NCBI RefSeq assembly: GCF_000003605.2
Contig: NW_003114956.1
Coordinates: 370,715-386,725, forward strand
Reading direction: 5' to 3'
Origin: Saccoglossus kowalevskii
Taxonomy: Eukaryota > Hemichordata > Enteropneusta > Harrimaniidae
Length of the DNA stretch: 16,011 nucleotides
The notes under the pieces are model-generated. The model was not told the DNA's origin. It ran no database searches and was given only the letters and a program-made list of their open reading frames with translations. Made by a program: the position numbers and the translations under genes. Of the stretch, positions 9,380 to 16,011 are shown piece after piece. How positions within the stretch are numbered: position 1 is the stretch's first letter; every line of letters starts with the position of its first letter.

Positions 9380-12300
9380 GACAAGTTTTCTTTTAATGTT
9401 ATCTCGACACCCTAACGTGAAATCAGCGAAACATGTTACTAAAATATTGCCGAATCAAATAACAATACACTTATAGTAATTTCCAGTACAAACATTTCTT
9501 TAGTGAATCACATCAAGGTATATGACCATTGCAGGTGTCATCTCCATTAACGATGATAGGGAGCGTTATCTGTGTGAGCAATCAGTTGTGTTATTCTTTT
9601 TGTGTGTTATTTTTATTCAAGTTTTGGTAAATTTATCCCCACTTTTCACAACGCTATGTGGTGTTATTAGAGACAGTGTGTGTCTATTTAAAGGAGATGC
9701 ACGGCTACTAATTTTCTTTATTACGAAAGTAGTATTGCTATATTTATGAGTGCGCGTCATGAAAATACTGAAATATGTTATTTTCATTTTAGCCGCGAAT
9801 GACCTTCTAAATTCACCACAAAAATTGAACGATCGGGGGAAATGAGAAAGCAGCGATGGTGATGTGACAGAACTGATGCATTCGGCATCGAAATTTAACT
9901 GCATTGCCGTGCAGATATTAATCACATGTAATAGTGATTACAATTCGGGACATTTTTAAAATATTTAAGAACAAAATGAAGTTACATGTTTGAATGTAAT
10001 GTTATCATGCCTCGATAATTTAGTTCAAATATTTGTATGAGGTCGAAATAAACGAATGTTAACACTGAATAGCACACTCGTGTAAATCATCGGAACACTC
10101 ATCTATTACAATGACACGTTTTAATGACACATTGTGATGAAGAGGCTGTATAACCGTTACTTAAAACATTTTTTGCGAGCAATAAACACAAACAATGCTA
10201 CCAACTCTATTTCTGACTTTGAATAATTACGAGCCAAGCACAATGATACATTGATGGAACCATGTTTGCATCAACTGTGGAGAAACGACTTTGTGGGTCT
10301 GAGACAACATTAATTGGGTGTACTTTAATTAGGGTCATGTGTAACACATAAAATTTTATTAATAACTCACTTCGGTATTTCGTAGTGGCTTTAGGCATAA
10401 TTTGCCTTTCATAACTATGCTGTTATTATCATTAATAGTGGCAATGTACTATACATTAACAATCAATTTTACGGGTTCAATTTTTAGCAGCATTAACGGC
10501 TAGATACCATTCCCAGGAGGGGATTACAATGTATTGTACAATGTTAATAAAATACTAAAAGTCCACGGCACTAAACTACTTCAGATTACGTATATGAATA
10601 AAACCAATGCCTAGTATTATGAAATCTCTTTTGCGTTCCTATTCATTATATCAGTTATTATTCACTTACTACGTCATCATTTAGTAACAATGCCTCCAGT
10701 ATTCTTATGATGAAACTCTAAAACTCCACCGTAGCGAACATGGGTAATCTGTACATGGAATGTCTTGCTAAATGCCATTGCCACTGCATTCATTGTTTGA
10801 CTTGAATGTGTTTCGTATTTGTTTTCATTCCCATTATAGACCAGGATGAAATACATGCCTATTTTCGAAGTTTGACGTAATTAAAAATAAAAACGTTTTA
10901 CCACATAATACTAATTATTTGCTTTAATATATGGGCTACCAATATGCATGTCTGTGTGTCCAATATAGTCGAATAACAGAATGGTAAACATGGTAAACAT
11001 TTATATTTGTCGTTCTATTGTTTGAGTTTTGAAAATTTCTCTGTGAATTGAAGCGCACTATACCTTCGTGTAAACACAATGAGCACAGCTGTCACGCGCA
11101 GTTATTTATTTGTACTGGATGTTATATCAGCAACAGTTGAACGTTCAAATTTTCACCGATTCAATGTTTGGACTAATACATTGAATGGCAAATATATAAC
11201 CACGTAATAGTAAACGCAGAAGATCGTTTGCCAGACGTTAAAGATGCTTGCCCATATTTGGATTGGAATATTTTATTACATTCCTCTCATATGATTATAA
11301 ATAAAGCTAACATACGTACCACCAATTATCATAACCTAACCGAATTTATGCGAGCGTCGCCATTTGAAAACCTGATTTCTGCATTACAACCGTCAATGGA
11401 ATGCATATGCTTCTCATCTTACACCATGTATTGAATTTACGTGAACGTGAATGTATGTAATACAGACACATTATAAATAAATGATTTGCATATCCCTATT
11501 TACCGGTATTTAATTATATATATTTATTAAAGTGGTACAAATCAACTTACATATTTCATTTCCTCTTTACAAATTCTGTGAAGACAATCCTGACTTTTTA
11601 ACACATTTTGATTCCTGAAATATGTTAATGATTTAATTATGGCTATCATTGCATAATGATTTGGTGTGGCTTAGTTAGTGTATGTTTGTGTGTGTCTCAC
11701 AAATGATGACTCCTACATATGGTTTCTTAATTGATAGTGTGCAAGTACGGATAACTACATTAATCGTTTACATTTAGTGAGTGCTGTGCAGTAGCATTCT
11801 GTGTCACCTGTAATATATGCAATGTCGGCAACTGCTGTGCGCGATATATTCATTATATACACATGATAAATATTACGACGCCGTTGATAACTAAGCCAAT
11901 ATCACGTTACTATAATCATAATAAAACTCCTCAGGGATTCATCAAACAAGTGGTCAACACAGCAGTACTCTATAATAAATTATTATAACCCAAGGGAAAA
12001 TCCCCCCTCTGTAGTCATCAACGTTTAGTAGTGATCGATTACTGACTGTTGCGGCATATACTACATAGAATTCCACGATGAAATCACTGAAGTTAACGCT
12101 CGTTATCAATTGACTTGTCTGACCTTCGTTATGTAGCACTAGCACTAATAACTCATTCGTAGAGCCAATAATTACTTCATGATACTTTTTTTACGAACTG
12201 GTGGGAGTCTATGTAGATGATTCGGTTAAAAAATCCAATTAAGTAATTCGTGTTTGTGCGTTTTTAGAACAAGTTACCAACCTACAAAAAAACCACAGGA

Positions 12301-12495
12301 TCGTGTATGTCATTTATTGCTATAGATGCAAAGCCTTCGTGATCGCAGTCTTAGGAGACCGTTTTATATATGCAATGGCCAGCGTTAAAATGATTCGTTA
12401 TTTAGGTCACATATTGCAATATTCTGCAATCTCCAATAAAATGTACTGTTCCCAGGGAATGTTTTAATAGTGAACATAATTGTACAAAGCTGTGA
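9378..12495. other. Long gene-free AT-rich stretch
   Basis: About 3.1 kb. Opposed frames at 9522-9749 (plus, 75 codons, ATG, hydrophobic) and 9617-9925 (minus, 102 codons) overlap each other. Neither has a recognisable motif, and both look like chance openings. A 7-bp hairpin (TAATCAC/GTGATTA) lies at 9919-9940, and a short direct duplication of ATGGTAAACA near 10981-11000. Frames at 10207-10398, 11228-11434 (TTG start) and 11954-12145 are unremarkable. Confidence 0.55.
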
Positions 12496-12708
12496 TCATC
12501 GAAAAATCATCTGCGCCATCCAGAATTTGAAAATACAATATATTTAATATATACATTAAACATTTATCTGAGGCTGGCAAGCAATTCTGAATTTGGACTC
12601 ATCCATAAAGACGATGTATTTCTTCTGAAACGTTGGTCGTGCGTTTTATGCAAGGAGATACTTAGTGGCTACACAGCCTGCAATTTTAAATGTTATTGAA
12701 AGGTAAGT
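12496..12708 (+). other. Stop-to-stop open segment next to a consensus 5' splice site
   Basis: Between TGA at 12493-12495 and TGA at 12697-12699 the plus strand is open for 67 codons with no ATG. The last third reads HKDDVFLLKRWSCVLCKEIL followed by GYTACNFKCY, giving a C-x2-C-x9-C-x3-C spacing. A perfect donor match, AAG|GTAAGT, lies at 12700-12708, but the frame stops one codon before it, so this frame cannot be spliced there as coding. The same DNA on the minus strand gives a transposase-like motif. The two readings compete, and neither is established. Confidence 0.15.
12556..12645 (-). pseudogene. Possible decayed Tc1/mariner-like transposase fragment
   Basis: Reading the minus strand from 12645 to a stop at 12556 gives 29 residues. 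They include KKYIVFMDESKFRI, with MDESKF encoded at 12589-12606. Tc1/mariner transposases carry a conserved F-[ST]-D-E-S-[KR]-F motif around the second catalytic aspartate. Here M replaces S/T, which a single C-to-T change at a CpG (ACG to ATG) could explain. An in-frame stop lies just upstream (12646-12648), and no similarity to the downstream part of the family is visible. With one short motif this is tentative and may be chance. Confidence 0.18.
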
Positions 12709-13094
12709 TCTCACTTATTCGTAATTCTCGTGATTATTGTCATTTATTATAAGTAGCAAAACTACCAATTTTACTATATTCAGTTTAATTAGATGTAAGT
12801 TCAATCTACACCTAATTAGTGTTTTTAGACTCCATTATTTTCAATAAGTAAACAGTGATTGAAACTTGAAGTCCTGTGTGGATCGACCTGTCAATGCCCA
12901 AAAGTGATTCGGTTAATAAGTAAATAGGAAGCAGTTTCGGAAAAACCCATTTGAGTTCGAGAACGTTTATATCCGGACAGCTTCGGAGATATTCTGTATC
13001 ATCATCTTTTACTTCAATGAACGTGAATCGTATACTATATAACGAACGACGAGTAGTATGTCATAAATTGTGGTGACCGGTTAAAAACTATTTG
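12709..13094. other. Gene-free stretch with one hairpin
   Basis: No coding signal. An inverted repeat, TAATTAGATGTA (12786-12797) and TACACCTAATTA (12807-12818), pairs 11 of 12 positions across a 9-base loop. ATACTA/TAGTAT half-sites flank a TATAACGAACGACGAG core around 13031-13060. Confidence 0.5.
12786..12818. other. 12-bp imperfect inverted repeat with 9-base loop
   Basis: The arms pair at 11 of 12 positions, the single exception being an A-C mismatch. No T-run follows, and no known element type is recognised. Confidence 0.6.
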
Positions 13095-13185
13095 ACAATG
13101 CATTGTTAAATGATAAATGAAATTGATATGATTCATATCAAGCAAGCATGCCATCTGCATTACAACTGTGGGACTAGTACTAGTC
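13095..13185. other. Cluster of perfect palindromes
   Basis: Within 91 bases there are: ACAATGCATTGT (12-bp perfect palindrome, 13095-13106); TTGATATG-ATT-CATATCAA (8-bp stem, 13123-13141); GCATGC (13146-13151); and GACTAGTACTAGTC (14-bp perfect palindrome, 13172-13185). Singly each is near chance expectation for 16 kb of DNA; the clustering is what stands out. No role is evident. Confidence 0.55.
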
Positions 13186-13371
13186 AATTTCCGCTGTACA
13201 CTTGTAATAGTCGATACATGTAATAATTGTTCAATACACTTTCACTTCTTATAATGTGGTAAATACAATCAATCTCACAGTAAATATTATAATTTTCATT
13301 TAAGTTGCATAAAAATAAACTTTTGATTTCTCCAGCAATTGAGAAGATATGGTTAACAAAAACCTTCAATA
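13186..13371. other. AT-rich spacer
   Basis: Nothing supported. A 61-codon minus-strand frame (13184-13369) has no motif. Confidence 0.5.
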
Positions 13372-13599
13372 ATGACTAAATTGTTAGCAGATATTGTTCT
13401 GCCTCACGTAATATATGCCTACTTGAGTAGTGTATTGGATTATCACTATTACATAGTGTATATCGGTCAATTAGTGAGACGGTCACTGGCTAACCATTTT
13501 TCAAATTGCTATCACCTATTTTTATTTCAGGAATTTCAGGAATTTCAAGACTTGCATAAACTTATAACAACTCTAGTAAACCTAATATTACATAAATAA
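13372..13599 (+). other. Unassigned 75-codon ATG-led open frame
   Basis: This is among the few plus-strand frames outside the repeats with an ATG in fair context (A at -3), and AATAAA (13595-13600) overlaps its stop. The predicted product begins MTKLLADIVLPHVIYAYL and ends hydrophobic. Its centre contains FQEFQEFQDL, encoded by a small GGAATTTCA duplication. A splice-acceptor-like tract (TTTTTATTTCAG) falls inside the frame just before this duplication. I recognise no family, and a frame of this length is expected by chance in a window this size. Listed for completeness, not as a gene call. Confidence 0.1.
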
Positions 13600-14040
13600 A
13601 GTACAATAGTTCCGTCATCTAATCGAAATGACTGTCTTTCTCCACAACTCAGGTTTGTGCTGACCTGAATTCAATTACACTTTATTGTACGGACTGGGTT
13701 GGACCCTGATTCATTTGTAAGAAAAGGTTTGATTTTGAACGACGGGTATCTAAGACATGTTTTCACGAATTCCATTCTTCATACACGTGACTCATACGAG
13801 TGCCGTGTTTTATTGCAAACATTGAGGTTACTTCAAACAAATGTTATGTATAATATAATGTTCCAATTCCCTGAAAGAACACATAAAGACTTAACATTGT
13901 GAAAAGGTTAACGTGCGGCCACGTTGTCACTTTTGCGCATGTGACATAATCATAATGTATCTAGACATAATCTTAATAACATGCATAACATGACTCACTT
14001 GATGACTATGGGATGATCTGTTTCACTATTATATCAGTAA
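13600..14040. other. Gene-free stretch
   Basis: A 67-codon plus frame (13699-13902) begins at TTG and has no recognisable motif. An E-box CACGTG lies at 13784-13789. Nothing else is supported. Confidence 0.5.
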
Positions 14041-14105
14041 TACACTGTAACCTCGTTATATCAATTTTGGCAGCACACAATGACTTTGTTATAGTGAAGT
14101 GTTCA
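14041..14105. mobile_element. Pogo/Tigger-like transposon end or MITE remnant
   Basis: The sequence begins ACACTGTAACCTCGTTATAT and continues with CTTTGTTATAGTGAAGTGTTC. Terminal repeats of pogo/Tigger-type DNA transposons and their MITEs commonly begin CAGTAAAACCTCGTTATAAC and contain nested TTATAGCGAAGTGTTCGTTATA segments, which this resembles base by base with several changes. The adjoining 60-bp array carries the complementary pieces (TTCATTATATCGAGG and TTTACTATGA). No matching intact right end, target-site duplication or transposase is visible, so the element is a fragment or has been overrun by the array. The family assignment rests on pattern memory. Confidence 0.4.
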
Positions 14106-14886
14106 TTATATCGCATATTACATTTGGTTTACTATGAATAATAAACATGTAGTATGTTCATTATATCGAGGGGCATATTACATTGGGTTTACTATGAATA
14201 ATAAACATGTAGTGTGTTCATTATATCGAGGGGCATATTACATTGGGTTTACTATGAATAATAAACATGTAGTGTGCTCATTATATCGAGGGGCATATTA
14301 CATTGGGTTTACTATGAATAATTAACATGTAGTATGTTTATTATATCGAGGGGCATATTACATTGGGTGTACTGTGAATAATAAACATGTAGTGTGTTCA
14401 TTATATCGAGGGGCATATTACATTGGGTTTACTATGAATAATAACATGTAGTATGTTCATTATATCGAGGGGCATATTACATTGGGCTTACTATGAATAA
14501 TAAACATGTAGTATGTTCATTATATCGAGGGGAATATTACATTGGGTGTACTATGAATAATAAACATGTAGTGTGTTCATTATATCGAGGGGCATATTAC
14601 ATTGGGTGTACTATGAATAATAAACATGTAGTATGTTCATTATATCGAGGGGCATATTACATTGGGCTTACTATGAATAATAAACATGTAGTATGTTCAT
14701 TATATCGAGGGGCATATTACATTGGGCTTACTATGAATAATAAACATATAGTATGTTCATTATATCGAGGGGCATATTACATTGGGCTTACTATGAATAA
14801 TAAACATGTAGTATGTTCATTATATCGAGGGGCATATTACATTGGGTTTACTATGAATAATAAACATGTAGTGTGTTCATTATTTC
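14106..14886. repeat. 60-bp tandem array (minisatellite), about 13 units
   Basis: The unit begins TTATATCGAGGGGCATATTA and ends GTAGTRTGTTCA. The first unit (14106-14160) is 55 bp, lacking AGGGG. Units then start at 14161, 14221, 14281, 14341, 14401 (59 bp, one A lost), 14460, 14520, 14580, 14640, 14700, 14760 and 14820, followed by a few bases of a broken unit at 14880. Adjacent units share variants: GGGTTT in the first three full units, GGGCTT in the three starting at 14640, 14700 and 14760. Local homogenisation is therefore visible. Because 60 is a multiple of three, one of six frames stays open (14134-14325 and 14493-14918) with a 20-residue MNNKHVVCSLYRG repeat. Changes between units are mostly amino-acid-altering, one unit carries a stop and one a frameshift, so this is not treated as a gene. 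Confidence 0.97.
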
Positions 14887-16011
14887 AAGATATTCATATG
14901 AAACCGTGTGTCGTTTAGATTTCTTTTTAATAATAAATACATGAACTCTCAACTGTTGCCTGTATGACTGCATTCACCCCAACTCCAGGAAGTAATTATA
15001 CAAAACAAATGCCTACAAGTAACGATATTTCACTGTGTTATCCAACTGCGATACGTAGCATGTATACTTTATAATTACACATTAATCTTTTATCAATGTA
15101 GCATAAGTAAAGCTATGAATATATTTCATTATATATGACAAAGACATGCAGTCATTATACAATGTGTCATTTCGTGTATGAAACAAACAAGAACATTAAC
15201 AACGCTTTCCACGATACAAATTCGCCACAGCTGAATACGGATTACATTTACGATAAATGACATCTATGCAGTCATTCCACTTCCTTCTATTGATAAAACA
15301 TAACTCATTGAAGATAAATAATAAATAGTACAAGTTTGACAATTTTACGTGAAATGGTCTTCACTAGACAATTCGGATTCCCTGTGTGTCTGGACAATAT
15401 GTTGTATTATATTAAAATCGGCAGTATCACAAGGTACGCCCAATCACGTTTTGATTTTAGATCTTATAAGGTTTGATGAACAAAAGTTACGATTCACGTG
15501 AAATGAGTGGCACATTAATGTACCTGACTTAAGGTAGCGGGACTATTATTTGCATACTTGTTTTCATCTTCCAGTTGTGACTAAATGACTACAAATAGAC
15601 CCAGGAAAGTATATATGTTTAGAATCGCCAGACTTCAAGCTTTTCACAAGTGTATTTTGCATGCCCGTATCTGCATTCTACGACGCGTTACTCAATCAAA
15701 GGTGAAAAATTACTTTTTCTGTAAAAAAAATAATTACGCATTTATGCTGGCGATAAGAAATATTTTTTTCACTTTTCCTAGTTGTTCAATAGTCAGGTAA
15801 TGTGAATGTGTCTGGTCAGTTTTATAGTTTTATTCAAGCAACGAGTTTTAAAAAATAGTGTGCTGAATTTCAATTACTGTTTTAGTCGCATTGCCCCCAA
15901 CTCAAACCGCAACTCGTTGGTAAATAATCGATGAAATAGTTTGTCTGGACACATTCAAGTTCCTCTCACTGTCACCTTAAAGCTGTGAAAATTTGGTGTT
16001 AATCCGACGAC
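14887..16011. other. Gene-free stretch with splice-like signals
   Basis: A 71-codon ATG-led frame (15585-15800) follows a good acceptor-like tract (TGTTTTCATCTTCCAG, ending 15574). However, an in-frame TAA lies immediately before the ATG, and no family is recognised. A second strong acceptor (TTTCACTTTTCCTAG, ending 15781) is followed 15 bases later by a donor match, CAG|GTAATG (GT at 15797). An E-box CACGTG lies at 15495-15500. Nothing is supported in the last 200 bases. Confidence 0.45.

Noticed and set aside
9522-9925. Overlapping frames on both strands, one hydrophobic (75 codons) and one of 102 codons
   Set aside because: They oppose each other, lack any known motif and have composition no different from the surroundings. 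The hydrophobic look is expected from T-rich codons.
9919-9942. Alternative hairpins TAATCAC/GTGATTA and TGTAAT/ATTACA
   Set aside because: Stems of six to seven bases in AT-rich DNA are common. There is no T-tract or precursor-like length.
11228-11434. 68-codon plus-strand frame
   Set aside because: It has a TTG start, no family resemblance and no splice signals of note around it.
12219-12916. Shared 12-mer TGATTCGGTTAA near 12219 and 12906
   Set aside because: There is no extended similarity around the two copies. A single shared 12-mer within 16 kb is unremarkable.
14106-14886. CRISPR-like array
   Set aside because: The 60-bp units are contiguous with no unique spacers between them, and the genomic context is eukaryotic. 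It is a tandem minisatellite.

Overview
This window looks like a piece of a eukaryotic nuclear genome, most likely an invertebrate animal. It is AT-rich, about one third G+C by eye, and shows no obvious CpG depletion. There is no dense coding, no operon-like layout and no ribosome-binding-site pattern. The longest ATG-led open frame outside a tandem repeat is about 75 codons. No protein family, tRNA, rRNA or snRNA could be recognised with confidence, so the window is best read as intergenic or intronic DNA. The phylum cannot be fixed from the sequence.

The two ends carry the clearest structure. At the left edge (1-355) there is a 15-bp AT-rich tandem array that probably continues outside the window. 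It is followed by a 235-bp segmental tandem duplication (356-590, with a truncated second copy at 591-651) that carries a smaller block of the same 15-bp units and a short CpG-rich patch. Near the right edge (14106-14886) there is a 60-bp minisatellite of about 13 units. It sits directly beside a sequence (14041-14105) resembling the terminal inverted repeat of a pogo/Tigger-like DNA transposon or its MITE, and the repeat unit itself carries pieces of the same terminal motif. The array therefore probably grew out of a transposon end.

Between these arrays lie about 13 kb of mostly featureless AT-rich sequence. It holds several short simple repeats: (AT)n at 415 and 4577, (CAGA)n at 9086 and (TGT)10 at 9348. 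A decayed 20-bp minisatellite lies at 8378-8498. Two stretches are richer in G+C than their surroundings (about 820-1050 and 6340-6550). Two motif clusters could be regulatory: a TATA box plus initiator at 5277-5309, and paired CCAAT boxes plus a full CRE at 7917-8033. There is a possible decayed Tc1/mariner-like transposase scrap on the minus strand near 12600, and a cluster of palindromes at 13095-13185.

No interacting gene system is visible. The long repetitive open frames at both ends are explained by repeat periods that are multiples of three, not by coding. Nothing here justifies claiming a new biological system. The most interesting object is the 60-bp array and its apparent origin from a transposon terminus.
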